From JAUIAI01 sp963732405 (GTDB taxonomy: Bacteria > Pseudomonadota > Gammaproteobacteria > Burkholderiales > Burkholderiaceae_E), in contig CAVSZG010000005.1 of the NCBI GenBank assembly GCA_963732405.1, forward strand, positions 62,001 through 126,000: a stretch of 64,000 bases of DNA. The letters run 5' to 3'. Shown here piece after piece: positions 1 through 9,007 of this stretch. Both the position numbers and the translations under genes were made by a program. The notes beneath the pieces are model-generated. The model did no database searches, had not been told where the DNA came from, and worked only from the letters and a program-made list of their open reading frames with translations. How positions within the stretch are numbered: the stretch's first letter is position 1; the number at the start of each line of letters is the position of its first letter.

Positions 1-502
1 CCGACACCAGCAGGGCATCCGCGCTGGCCGCGTGGACCACCATGATCTTGTCGCCGGTCAATGTCCAGTGCTGTCCGGACTGACTCGCCGCCAGGCCGAT
101 CCGGGCCACGTCATCGTCGGCACCGGCCTGCGCATGGGCAAAGGCGAGCACCGTCTCACCGGCCGCCACCCGGCCCAGCAAGTCGAGCTGCGCCTGGCCG
201 CCGAACCGGTCGAGCAGGCGGGCACACAACAGATTGTCGACCACGGGTTCAGTCACCAGGGCTCGACCCAGCTTCTCCATGACTGGCACGGTATCGAGCA
301 CGCCCATGCCGAAACCGCCGGCCTGTTCAGACAGCCCCAGCAGCATCACACCCAGTTCGCTCATCGCCTGCCAGGTGGATGGCGAACGCCCGGCAGCCGA
401 CCCGATGATCGCCTTGCGCGCCTCGAATGCGTAGTCCCGGTCCACCAGTTTGCCCAGACTGTCGGCCAGTGCCTGGGGTTCTTCATCAAACAGAAAATTC
501 AT
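1..502 (-). CDS. Acyl-CoA dehydrogenase, small-subunit type (partial, 3' end beyond window)
   Basis: The first 167 residues are visible, starting MNFLFDEEPQALADSLGKLV at the ATG read from 502. The sequence shows the N-terminal helical domain of the acyl-CoA dehydrogenase fold and the beginning of the FAD/substrate middle domain (WTLTGDKIMVVHAASADA). The C-terminal part lies outside the window. It is 24 bases downstream of a second acyl-CoA dehydrogenase gene on the same strand. Adjacent large and small subunits of this kind are known from heteromeric dehydrogenases such as pimeloyl-CoA dehydrogenase PimC/PimD. A heterotetramer that introduces a C2-C3 double bond into an acyl-CoA is therefore likely, but the substrate cannot be read from the sequence. 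Confidence 0.85.
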   Translation of the reverse strand, partial: MNFLFDEEPQALADSLGKLVDRDYAFEARKAIIGSAAGRSPSTWQAMSELGVMLLGLSEQAGGFGMGVLDTVPVMEKLGRALVTEPVVDNLLCARLLDRFGGQAQLDLLGRVAAGETVLAFAHAQAGADDDVARIGLAASQSGQHWTLTGDKIMVVHAASADALLVS

Positions 503-526
503 GAATGGCTCTCCGAGGCCGGGTGA

Positions 527-1708
527 TCAGAGTCCCAGTGCCGCCTTCGCGATAATGTTGCGTTGAATCTCGTTGGATCCGGCGTAGATGCTGGTCTTGC
601 GGAAGTTGAAGTAACGGGCCGACGTGCGGGCCGTGAAATCGTCAAAGTGATCGTAGGAAAGCGGCTTGAATGAGCGGGCCATCGGACCGGCCGCCATCAT
701 GAGCAATTCGGTCAGCGTCTGCTGAATCTCGGTGCCGCGTATCTTGAGCATCGAGACCTCGGGGCCGGGCGGTTGACCCGTCCGGCGCATTTCATCCAGA
801 AAACGCAGATTGGTGATCTCCAGGGCGCTGAGTTCAACCTCGACGCGGGTCAGCCGATCCCGGAAACGAATATCCTCGAGCAAGGGGCGGCCATTTTTCT
901 GCCGACCTGCCGCATAGTCCTTCAGGCGCAGCAGCTCCCGCTTGGAGGCGCCGATCCGGCCCGTATTCAGGCGCTCGAAGCCCAGTAGATATTTCGCGAC
1001 GGTCCAGCCCTTGTTCTCTTCGTGGACGAGATTCTCGACCGGGACCTTGACGTCCTCAAAGAACACTTCATTGACTTCATGGCCCTCGTCGAGCAGCACC
1101 AGCGGACGCACGGTGATGCCCGGTGTCTTCATGTCGACCAGCAGGAAACTGATGCCCTCCTGGCGCTTGGCCGCCTCGAAGTCGGTACGAACCAGGCAGA
1201 AGATCCAGTCGCCGTAATGGCCCAGGGTGGTCCAGATCTTCTGGCCATTCACCACGTAGTGATCACCGACCCGATCGGCACGGGTCTTGACCGACGCCAG
1301 GTCGGAACCCGAACCCGGCTCGGAATAGCCCTGAACCCAGAAATCATCGCAGTGGTAGATGCGCGGCAGGAAGCGCTGCTTCTGCGCCTCGGAGCCGAAC
1401 TTGAGCAGCACCGAACCGCACATGACCGGACCAAACGGGGCGATGCCCGGCGCGCCGGCCAGCGCGCACTCTTCCTCGAAAATGTAGCGCTGGGCCGCGT
1501 TCCAGTCGGTGCCACCCCATTCCTTGGGCCAGTGCGGTGCCACCCAGCCCTTGTCGGCCAGGATGCGATGCCAGCGCACCAGGTCATCCTTGGACAACTC
1601 GACGTAATTGAGCACCTTGTCGCGCAGCTCGCCGGGCAGATTCACGGCGAGCCAGTCGCGAACCTCGTCGCGGAAAGCCGCCTCTTCAGGGGAAAGGCTC
1701 AAATCCAT
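527..1708 (-). CDS. Acyl-CoA dehydrogenase, large-subunit type (PimC-like)
   Basis: A flavoprotein of 393 residues catalysing alpha,beta-dehydrogenation of an acyl-CoA with FAD. The ORF stays open up to 2269, but the upstream part is low-complexity frame noise. Homology begins at MDLSLSPEEAAFRDEVRDWL, so the start at 1708 was chosen, giving the usual family length. Visible signatures are the FAD-binding stretch VQGYSEPGSGSDLASVKTRA and the C-terminal YAGSNEIQRNIIAKAALGL that closes class-1 acyl-CoA dehydrogenases. Together with the small-subunit gene 24 bases downstream it looks like the PimC/PimD pair acting on dicarboxylyl- or other unusual acyl-CoAs. That assignment is inferred from the pairing and not from active-site reading. 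Confidence 0.9.
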   Translation of the reverse strand: MDLSLSPEEAAFRDEVRDWLAVNLPGELRDKVLNYVELSKDDLVRWHRILADKGWVAPHWPKEWGGTDWNAAQRYIFEEECALAGAPGIAPFGPVMCGSVLLKFGSEAQKQRFLPRIYHCDDFWVQGYSEPGSGSDLASVKTRADRVGDHYVVNGQKIWTTLGHYGDWIFCLVRTDFEAAKRQEGISFLLVDMKTPGITVRPLVLLDEGHEVNEVFFEDVKVPVENLVHEENKGWTVAKYLLGFERLNTGRIGASKRELLRLKDYAAGRQKNGRPLLEDIRFRDRLTRVEVELSALEITNLRFLDEMRRTGQPPGPEVSMLKIRGTEIQQTLTELLMMAAGPMARSFKPLSYDHFDDFTARTSARYFNFRKTSIYAGSNEIQRNIIAKAALGL

Positions 1709-2102
1709 GTGATCTCCGGGCTGGTGTCGGGACGGGTCGGCATCGCGACCGCGGCGGATCGTGTGTCTCTTGGCTGGCGGACAATCCGGTTGACGGGTAA
1801 CCCGGCCATGTCGAAGACCTCGCGAACCGCCATGGAAATTGTCAAACCAGAATGGTATCCCAGGTCCTGAAAGCCGCAGGACGCCGCGCGCCATACGATC
1901 TGTTACACGAATCGATAGTCGCTTTTGTCTCAACTTGTGTCGATCAGATTTCCAATCTTCCGTTTGCCAAGGCATGATCATGTGACATGGTGAAGTGCCG
2001 TTGTGGTGCGGCCAGATCCGCCGTGTACTGGGCTTATCAAAATCAACCGGGGCAGACAGTGCCTCAGACCGGACATGATGCCGGCAACAGGAGAACAATT
2101 CG
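1709..2102. other. Intergenic region between divergent genes
   Basis: A 394-base stretch between the divergent acyl-CoA dehydrogenase and aquaporin genes. It must hold both promoters, but I see no convincing -35/-10 pair. The only clear signal is the aquaporin ribosome binding site AGGAG at 2089-2093. The open frame that covers this region on the minus strand shows no recognisable protein. Confidence 0.5.
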
Positions 2103-2789
2103 ATGCGCAAATATCTGGCCGAGTTCATTGGTACCTTCTGGCTTGTTCTGGGCGGCTGTGGCAGTGCCGTACTGGCAGCTGCATTTCCCGAAGTCGGCAT
2201 CGGCCTGCACGGCGTATCGTTGGCCTTCGGACTCACCGTGCTGACCATGGCATTCGCGATCGGCCACATCTCCGGCTGTCATCTGAACCCGGCTGTGTCG
2301 ATCGGTCTCTGGGCGGGCGGGCGTTTTAATGCGGGCGACCTGATCCCCTACATCATCGCGCAAGTCCTGGGCGCGCTGGTAGCCGGCGGCGTGCTGTATC
2401 TGATCTATACGGGCAAGGCTGACTTTCAGACACTGGGTGGGTTTGCCTCCAATGGTTTCGGTGAGAATTCGCCGGGCAAATTCTCGATGCAGTCAGCGCT
2501 GATCACCGAGGTCGTCATGACCGCGTTGTTCCTGGTGGTCATTCTGGGCTCGACCGATGCTCGCGCGCCAGCCGGCTTCGCGCCGATTGCCATCGGTCTG
2601 TGTCTGACCCTGATCCACCTGATCAGCATTCCGGTGACCAATACCTCGGTGAACCCGGCGCGCAGTACCGGCGTGGCGGTGTATGCCGGCGGCTGGGCAA
2701 TCGAACAGCTCTGGCTGTTCTGGCTGGCACCGATCGTGGGGGCCTTGCTGGGCGCGGTGCTGTATCGGGCAATCGCCACGGACGACTGA
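2103..2789 (+). CDS. aqpZ: Aquaporin Z (MIP family water channel)
   Basis: A 228-residue inner-membrane channel with six predicted membrane segments. Both signature NPA boxes are present: HLNPAVSIG around residues 62-64 and SVNPARSTG around 184-186. The second NPA is followed by the selectivity-filter arginine. A histidine at the end of helix 5 (IHLISIPVTNTSVNP) fits a water-selective aquaporin better than a glycerol facilitator. AGGAG nine bases before the ATG supports the start. The gene stands alone and converges on the DUF302 gene 52 bases away, so it is probably a single-gene transcript. Confidence 0.93.
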   Translation: MRKYLAEFIGTFWLVLGGCGSAVLAAAFPEVGIGLHGVSLAFGLTVLTMAFAIGHISGCHLNPAVSIGLWAGGRFNAGDLIPYIIAQVLGALVAGGVLYLIYTGKADFQTLGGFASNGFGENSPGKFSMQSALITEVVMTALFLVVILGSTDARAPAGFAPIAIGLCLTLIHLISIPVTNTSVNPARSTGVAVYAGGWAIEQLWLFWLAPIVGALLGAVLYRAIATDD

Positions 2790-2841
2790 ACGAGGGCGCC
2801 AGACCCGCGACCTGTCTGCCCCGTCCGCGGCATGGATTGAG

Positions 2842-3369
2842 CTACAGGTCGCCTTTCACGCCTGCATCGACGATGCTGTAGATGCTGTCCCTGACCTGTT
2901 GCGCCAGCTTCTGCAGGTCGGGGGGCAGCTCAACGGCATGCAGCATCATGTCCATGTTGGTCGTGATGATCCAGCCCTTGCCTGCCGAGTCTTCGATCAA
3001 GGCGATACGGCAAGGCAGAAAGCCCGCGAAGATCTTGTTGTACTCGACCATTCGCTTGGCAATGAGCGCATCGCAGAAGGCCAGAATCTGCATGTGCTTC
3101 GATGCCTCGCCCATTGCCTTGACCTGCTCGGACAGCGGCAGATCGGCCACCAGTTTGAAGTTCAGCGTATTGGCCCGCAATTTCATCGACGCGATTGCGT
3201 CGTCGAGGGTCACGCCCTCGGCCAGTTCCCACATCTTCATGCTTTGCTCGACCAGGGCACTGGCCTTTTCCTTGGTCATGTCGCCGTCGGCAGCCTGGCC
3301 GGTCGAGTGAACGGCGGGCGCTGCTGACACGATTAGCGCGCAGATCAATGGACTCAGGAAGGTCTTCAT
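2842..3369 (-). CDS. Exported DUF302 domain protein
   Basis: The start at 3369 gives 175 residues with a clear signal peptide (MKTFLSPLICALIVSAAPAV) and an AAGGGA ribosome binding site just upstream. The open frame to 3456 adds only unrelated sequence. The mature part matches the DUF302 pattern: a helical region, then a compact alpha/beta domain with ILAFCDALIAKRMVEYNKIF and PCRIALIEDSAGKGWIITTN. DUF302 proteins are found in the periplasm and cytoplasm of many bacteria and have no settled biochemical role. This copy is not linked to sulfur-oxidation or thiol genes, so no function is proposed. It converges with aqpZ. Confidence 0.8.
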   Translation of the reverse strand: MKTFLSPLICALIVSAAPAVHSTGQAADGDMTKEKASALVEQSMKMWELAEGVTLDDAIASMKLRANTLNFKLVADLPLSEQVKAMGEASKHMQILAFCDALIAKRMVEYNKIFAGFLPCRIALIEDSAGKGWIITTNMDMMLHAVELPPDLQKLAQQVRDSIYSIVDAGVKGDL

Positions 3370-3662
3370 TGTTTGTCCCTTGCGTAGGTTTCTGATTGCG
3401 GGGAATCTCAGAACAGAAAGGCTCAAGCGATCCAGCGCCGCGTTGAGCGGTGCCACCCATCGCGCACCGGAAAAACTGCCACATTCGCGTCATGCTGCCC
3501 CACAGATGCGCCGGTAGAATCAGATGCCGCTGGTCGAGTCGTGCAACGCAGCCGGCGAGTGACAACTACACCAATTTCATTCTAGGAGAGCGTGCCAGAC
3601 GGTGCCGGTCGCCACCCGATCAGGTGAGGCTGCTGCCCGGTCTGGTTCGCGTAACAGCCCAC

Positions 3663-6416
3663 ATGACAATACGCCTGTATCCACTGAGATGGCGCGCGCC
3701 AGTCGCCGGACTCCTCGCTTCAATGGCCCTGGCCGCGCTTAACGCATGCGGCGACACTGATCCGGATTGGCAATCTGGCGCCGGGGCAGTGTCCGCCGAA
3801 GTGCCAAATGGTGTGACAACGGCCCAGGTCACCGCGCCAACCGATACGAACGGTGCGACCGATGCCGATAGGGTCAGGCTCAGCGCGGTGGCGGATCAGG
3901 CCGAGAGCCCTGGTGTCCCCTCGTCATCGATCGCGGTCGATGAGACATTGGGGGAGATCGATGTGTACCTCAATGCTGATTCGGTGACGACCAACGACAC
4001 CTTGACCCTGCATCTGTCCGACAATGCCGGCGTTGTCGGGGTGACTCGTCAGGCGCAGGTGGCGATCCACCGGATCGGCCCGGTTGACGAGCAGGTGTAT
4101 TCCGGTACAGCCGGCATGACCCGGCAGATCCTGCCGGCCAATGCCTGGGTCGATTGCTGCAATTGGCCGGTCGCATCATCGATACAGATTCCGACCACCT
4201 GGCGCTCGGGCCTGTACCGGGTCACTGTCCTGTCGCCGGCCGGCGCTTCAACCCGTGCGCATTTTGTGGTCCGCGCCGCGGCCCGAGGATCGACGTCGCG
4301 GGTCGTTTTGCAAGTGCCCTTTGAAACCGCTCACGCCTATTCCAATTGGGGCGGTAAGAGTCTCTATCCGTTCAATTCGACTGACGGGCAGGCCGCCACC
4401 AGCATCTCGACATTTCGACCGACCGGCGTAACCCAGGACGACGACTTCATTCGCTGGGTCTACCCATTGATTCATTGGGCCGAGAGCCAGAGCATCGATC
4501 TCGAATACCTGTCGAGCAGCGACCTGAACTCGACCCCGGGCGTGCTCAATCCGTATCGGCTATTCATCACAGCCGGCCACGATGAATACTGGTCACCCGC
4601 CCGCCGCACAGCGCTGTCAGACTTTGTGGCGGGTGGCGGTAATGCCGCCATCTTCTCGGGCAATACGATGTGGTGGAAAATTGCGCTAAGTGCCGATGGA
4701 TTCGGCCGTGCGCAAGGCCGCCTCCAGGCGACCAAGGTTCCTGGTTCGTCCACCTCGAACTGGTATGAGGTGCAGCCCGAGGCAGCACTGCTGGGCAATT
4801 CATGGTTCAAGGGTGGATATGTTGATGAGTTGGCCAACCCGGCGCTGACCGATATCGGTTTCTCGGTTCATGTCCCAGAACACTATGCATTCCTGGGCAT
4901 GGGTTTATACAAGAACAGTGTGCTCGGTCGAGCCGAGCGCATTCTTCGCTACGAGGCCGACGGTATCGACTTCAAACTTGATGGAGGCGGCAGGCCGATC
5001 CCTACCGGTGGCGATGGTGCGCCGACCCATACGATCATTCTGGCAACCGTACCCTTGATCGGTTGGGACACGATGGCCTACACCACGCCAAACAGCCCGA
5101 ACCTTAATCTCACTGGTGTGCCTGGCGCCCATGCGGCCATTACCAGTCATTCCGGTCCCAATGGCGCCGGCACGGTGTTCAACGGTGGCACCACCGACTG
5201 GACCCGAGCCTTGCAGGCCTGCGTTGCGGGCGGTAATGCGGCCAGCCAGATCTGCACGATCACGCGTAATGTCATCACCCGGCTCAGTTCGACAGTTGCG
5301 AATTCCGCTCCGGTGATCACTCCCCCTGGCGCGCAATCGAGCCAGGTCGGTACTTCGGTCAGTTTGCAGATCACCGGCACCGACGCGGATCGGGATCCCC
5401 TGATTTTTTCGGCGGTCAATCTGCCCGACGGTTTGTCGATCTCGCCGGCCGGACTAATCACCGGGTCACCGGCAATTGGTGCCTCCTCGACCACGGCCCT
5501 CATCACCGTGAGTGATGGCTTGGGCGGCGCGGCCACCGTCCAGGTCGCCTGGACAATCACCGGGGTGCCTGGCGGTCAAGTGGCCACGATGGTGTCACCG
5601 ACGCCTGGCAGTCAACTGGCGGGGAGCGGTTCGACGACATTCAGCTGGACACCTGGCAGTGGCGATTATTTCTGCTTCTCGATCGACTCGCCCGGCTTTC
5701 CGACCCTGTTCGCGCAGTGCTCGACGGCCACGTCGGCTCAGGTGACCGGCCTGCCGCAACGTGGTGAAACCTTGCGGGTCAGCTTGCAGACCCGCATCGG
5801 GCTGGTCTGGCAACCGGGCGTCGTCTATACCTACACAGCAGCCAACAATAGCGGCGACCCGATTGCACGGATGATCCTGCCCGCACCCGATTCCGTGCTG
5901 ACGCCCGGTCCGACAACCACGTTTTCCTGGACGCCCGGCAATGGCGATCTGTACTGCCTGTCGATCGACTCACCCGGTCTGCCCTCGTTGTATGCCGAGT
6001 GCACAACGGCCACCTCACTCGTGGTTCCAGGGCTCCCGGAGAATGGCGAGCGGCTGATGGTCAGTCTGCAGACCCGCGCCAATCTGGTCTGGCAGCCGCC
6101 GCAAGGGTATCGCTACACGGCCGCCGGTGGCTCATCCAGTGCCGTTGCCACCATGATCACGCCGGCGCCCAACACCACGCTGGGGACAGGAACGATTACA
6201 TTCAACTGGACCGATCCGGGCGGTGACCTCTACTGCCTGTCCGTCGAACTGCCGCCCGTGACGTCGATCTTCGCGCAGTGCATGACCGGTACGAGCGCAC
6301 AGGTCTCCGGCATTCCCACCAATGGCGAAACGATTGTGGTGAATCTGCTGACTCGTCAGAACCTGGTCTGGCAGCCGGCCGTCAAGTATCAGTACCGGGC
6401 GCCGGGCGGGCCTTGA
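3663..6416 (+). CDS. Exported N,N-dimethylformamidase-like protein with Ig-like domain and three C-terminal repeats
   Basis: 917 residues from the ATG at 3663, chosen because it begins a secretion signal (RWRAPVAGLLASMALAALNACGD). LNAC is a possible but imperfect lipobox. The open frame from 3450 adds no recognisable sequence. Residues about 60-530 resemble the large-subunit domain of N,N-dimethylformamidase, with QVPFETAHAYSNWGGKSLYP and, near residue 306, GHDEYWSP. As I recall the family, a His-x-Glu and two Tyr lie near the iron of the enzyme. Residues about 545-635 form a putative Ig/cadherin-like domain (GTDADRDPLIFSAVNLPDGL). Three repeats of about 93 residues start near 640, 734 and 829, each with a Cys pair 15 residues apart and a closing LVWQP. 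The substrate is unknown and amide hydrolysis is not proven. Confidence 0.75.
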   Translation: MTIRLYPLRWRAPVAGLLASMALAALNACGDTDPDWQSGAGAVSAEVPNGVTTAQVTAPTDTNGATDADRVRLSAVADQAESPGVPSSSIAVDETLGEIDVYLNADSVTTNDTLTLHLSDNAGVVGVTRQAQVAIHRIGPVDEQVYSGTAGMTRQILPANAWVDCCNWPVASSIQIPTTWRSGLYRVTVLSPAGASTRAHFVVRAAARGSTSRVVLQVPFETAHAYSNWGGKSLYPFNSTDGQAATSISTFRPTGVTQDDDFIRWVYPLIHWAESQSIDLEYLSSSDLNSTPGVLNPYRLFITAGHDEYWSPARRTALSDFVAGGGNAAIFSGNTMWWKIALSADGFGRAQGRLQATKVPGSSTSNWYEVQPEAALLGNSWFKGGYVDELANPALTDIGFSVHVPEHYAFLGMGLYKNSVLGRAERILRYEADGIDFKLDGGGRPIPTGGDGAPTHTIILATVPLIGWDTMAYTTPNSPNLNLTGVPGAHAAITSHSGPNGAGTVFNGGTTDWTRALQACVAGGNAASQICTITRNVITRLSSTVANSAPVITPPGAQSSQVGTSVSLQITGTDADRDPLIFSAVNLPDGLSISPAGLITGSPAIGASSTTALITVSDGLGGAATVQVAWTITGVPGGQVATMVSPTPGSQLAGSGSTTFSWTPGSGDYFCFSIDSPGFPTLFAQCSTATSAQVTGLPQRGETLRVSLQTRIGLVWQPGVVYTYTAANNSGDPIARMILPAPDSVLTPGPTTTFSWTPGNGDLYCLSIDSPGLPSLYAECTTATSLVVPGLPENGERLMVSLQTRANLVWQPPQGYRYTAAGGSSSAVATMITPAPNTTLGTGTITFNWTDPGGDLYCLSVELPPVTSIFAQCMTGTSAQVSGIPTNGETIVVNLLTRQNLVWQPAVKYQYRAPGGP

Positions 6417-6725
6417 CGAGTGATACCCACGCGGTGCCGGGCGGCCCGCGCGCCGACCATCGCAGTCGTGTGCCGGCCGGTGTGACGGGCTCTATTGGCG
6501 CAATCGCGGAACGTCGGCGGGATTGCAGCACCGATCGCCTGGTAGTCGCTCAGGACTTCGTGCATCACCTGCACCAGCGTCAACGTTTCGCGCCGTCGTT
6601 CGTGACGCATCGTGGCTGCCGCGTTGATGATAAAGCTCGTCGTTTTTTCATTGTCAGGTCTCCATCATCGCTATGCTGCGGTCGGCGTAGCCGATGGCGA
6701 GACGATGAAGCGTCACCTGGACAGA
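6417..6725. other. Gap between convergent genes with a possible small minus-strand ORF
   Basis: 309 bases between two convergent genes, without an obvious terminator hairpin. On the minus strand an ATG at 6651, with GGAG eight bases upstream, opens a 23-codon frame ending at 6580. The ATG is followed by a run of six A. With one more A the frame would join the open frame read below it (down to 6389), giving about 87 residues that begin MKKTTSFIINAAATMRHERR. It lies 74 bases downstream of the DUF5666 gene on the same strand, so it could be the last cistron of that operon, a decayed gene, or chance. Confidence 0.3.
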
Positions 6726-7928
6726 TCAACGAAACGTGATGCTCAGTGCGCTGAGCGTGCCATCGGCGAAGCGGCCTCGCACCTCCACCACTGCACCGTT
6801 GCTGAGTTGCGCGACCGTCCCGTTGTTGAACGACGTGGACGAGTCATACGTTACGGTGGCCGATCGCCCGGTATCTGTTGTCACGATCAATCGCCCGCCG
6901 GTCGCATCGAGCGACGACACACGACCCTCCCAGCGGAATTCCCGTGATTCCTGCCTCGCCTCATCCTCGATCTGCAGCGAGTCAGCCTGAAGCGCCCCTG
7001 CGCGCCAGACTCCCGTCACCGAGACATAACCACCGACCGCCAGGTCCGCCGTGTCTGCCGACAATTGCACGGGCACACCGTTCACCCGGAAGCTTCGCGC
7101 ATCGGTCACGGCCGTCACGATGCCCTCGATGTCGACACGAATACCCTCGCCGGAGACGGATTCGGTGAGTCGGCTCCAGCGTCGCACCGGCCAGGGTTGC
7201 GCGCCTGCCGTCGCGTCCACACCCACGCGGACCAGATCACCTGGTTGCGGCAATGCGCTCACGCCGCTGAAGTCGAAGCGCTGGTCACCAATCACCACTT
7301 CAGTGCCACTGACGCTGCGCACGAGGCCGCGCGCCTTGTAAACGGCGGGCGCATCGGTGCGCAATTGCATGAACGTCGCCACGAAGCCGGGCAGCCGGGG
7401 ATCGGCATAGCCCCATACTTCGACGACCTGACCGGCGAGTGGCTGCCCCAGGCGCAGTCGTTCGCGGATTGACTCATCGACTATCGTGGCCGAATTGAAG
7501 CGCACCCGCGTGCCCAACACGCGCAGACTGCGACCCACCAGGCTCACATCGGTGACCGGTCCGAGCGATGAACCAATCAGTCGGATTCGCTGCGCGTTCG
7601 AGCTGCGGCGGCCATCAGGCTGCACCTGAACGGCCCCGGCGTTCACAGCCACGACCATACCGGGCTGCAATTGCGCAAAGGTCGGCGACGCATCCTCGTC
7701 TTCTGCATCCAGCACCGCATCGCCTTGATCAAACTTGACCCCGGCCACGAACAACGAACCGAAACCGGTGATAGGCCCCGAGGCGAACGTGCCGGTACCG
7801 CCTTCGCCCACACCGCTGTCACTACAGGCCCATAGCGATATCGTGCAGACCAGCGCCATTGCCAATCCGCACGCCGCGCGCAATGCGCGCAAGACAGTCG
7901 ACATTCCGGGCATCATGCTCATCATCAT
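6726..7928 (-). CDS. DUF5666 lipoprotein (downstream paralogue)
   Basis: About 400 residues. The N-terminus has several possible Met starts followed by a hydrophobic signal and the lipobox-like LWAC (Cys35), so a lipid-anchored envelope protein is expected. The rest is a chain of DUF5666 units of roughly 65 residues, small beta-rich modules recognisable by recurring GxVxSV..., TGTxVRFNSAT and VEVRGRFADGTL patterns. The first start codon overlaps the stop of the DUF6502 gene by four bases (ATGA), which implies translational coupling. Its length is nearly identical to the upstream DUF5666 gene once that gene's frameshift is repaired, so the two are probably duplicates. No biochemical role is established for DUF5666. 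Confidence 0.85.
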   Translation of the reverse strand: MMMSMMPGMSTVLRALRAACGLAMALVCTISLWACSDSGVGEGGTGTFASGPITGFGSLFVAGVKFDQGDAVLDAEDEDASPTFAQLQPGMVVAVNAGAVQVQPDGRRSSNAQRIRLIGSSLGPVTDVSLVGRSLRVLGTRVRFNSATIVDESIRERLRLGQPLAGQVVEVWGYADPRLPGFVATFMQLRTDAPAVYKARGLVRSVSGTEVVIGDQRFDFSGVSALPQPGDLVRVGVDATAGAQPWPVRRWSRLTESVSGEGIRVDIEGIVTAVTDARSFRVNGVPVQLSADTADLAVGGYVSVTGVWRAGALQADSLQIEDEARQESREFRWEGRVSSLDATGGRLIVTTDTGRSATVTYDSSTSFNNGTVAQLSNGAVVEVRGRFADGTLSALSITFR

Positions 7929-8908
7929 CCTGACGTCGGCCTGGCCCGACGCCGGCCGGTTGAGGGTGGTTGGTCTGTCGATTGCGGCGAGGGCGTCGGC
8001 CTCCTCGTCGCCCCCGCCTTTTGTGGCCTGCCGGTTTTGGCTGATTGAACCGCCTGATCGGCGGGCTCGTCATGCCGGGTGACCTGACGCTCATCAAACG
8101 TATAAAGTCCGATGCGCACGCGGGCGTCGCGTACCCGCCCACTGGACTCGTCCGCGTCCACCAGTTGCTGCAAGGCCGGGATCATCGCCTGGCGCAGACT
8201 CTGCCATTGCGCCTTGGCCAGGGCGCGAAACGCCGTCAGCGAATCCTGGGACAGTCCATCGGCGAAGATCGCCTGCTCCAGGTGTTGCTGCCCGTCACCC
8301 AGCACATTGGCCACGGCGCCGGCCAGATGGTCGCCGACGTTGTCACCCAGCAAGCGGGCCATGCGCACGACATCGTCGCGCGGCACGAAGGCGTCACGCA
8401 CGAGCGTGATGGTGTCCGTCACCTCGTCCACGCTGACCAACCCAAGGCGCACGAGTTCCCCGAGCATGCTGCGCGGATGCACATCGCGCGTCACTGCCTG
8501 CGCGAGGGATTCAAAACTGGGGAGCGGACCGAGCCGCGGCAAGGCCATGGGCAAGCCGGACTGCCGATCGCGCCAGCGAGGGTCCGTCATCCATCGCGCG
8601 AAGACTTGAGAGGCCACTGATTGACGTGACACTTCCCGCCCAGGTGCCTGCACGATGCGGGCCACCTCGCGTCGGGACAAACCGGTCGTCGTACTGATGC
8701 GGCTGACCCGTCGATGCGCCGGCAGGTCGGTATGGCTGGCATGGGCGGCGCGAACGAAGGCTTGTTTGGCCGTATCTTCCAGGGCCGCGAACGGCACACC
8801 GCGCGCCACGGCGAGCCGTGCCAGGGGCAGCAGGACGGCAGCCAGCGCGTCGAGCAATGCCTGCTGCTCGGGGTTGTCCGGCAGTGGTTCCGGTGATTGG
8901 CGGCTCAT
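7925..8908 (-). CDS. DUF6502 family protein with helix-turn-helix
   Basis: 327 residues, no signal peptide or membrane segment, so cytoplasmic. Residues about 66-87 (RRVSRISTTTGLSRREVARI) read as a helix-turn-helix. A helical domain follows, with a last segment YTFDERQVTRHDEP. The tail from about residue 275 is basic, Pro/Thr-rich and probably disordered. It sits between two DUF5666 lipoprotein genes: 99 bases after the upstream one and overlapping the downstream one by four bases. The HTH makes it the obvious candidate to bind the palindromes in the operon promoter, but that is inference. DUF6502 has no established function that I know of. The Shine-Dalgarno signal is weak. Confidence 0.8.
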   Translation of the reverse strand: MSRQSPEPLPDNPEQQALLDALAAVLLPLARLAVARGVPFAALEDTAKQAFVRAAHASHTDLPAHRRVSRISTTTGLSRREVARIVQAPGREVSRQSVASQVFARWMTDPRWRDRQSGLPMALPRLGPLPSFESLAQAVTRDVHPRSMLGELVRLGLVSVDEVTDTITLVRDAFVPRDDVVRMARLLGDNVGDHLAGAVANVLGDGQQHLEQAIFADGLSQDSLTAFRALAKAQWQSLRQAMIPALQQLVDADESSGRVRDARVRIGLYTFDERQVTRHDEPADQAVQSAKTGRPQKAGATRRPTPSPQSTDQPPSTGRRRARPTSG

Positions 8909-9007
8909 GAGCGGATCGCGGAAACCTGTGATTGTGCGCGAAACGGGCGGACCACACGCTCTGCGATCCGCCCTTGGCCCATCCTGGACTGCCTGAGGGC
9001 GCCCGGT

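Noticed and set aside
1709..2269. N-terminal extension of the acyl-CoA dehydrogenase open frame
   Set aside because: Homology starts at the Met at 1708. The extension would overlap the divergent aquaporin gene and looks random.
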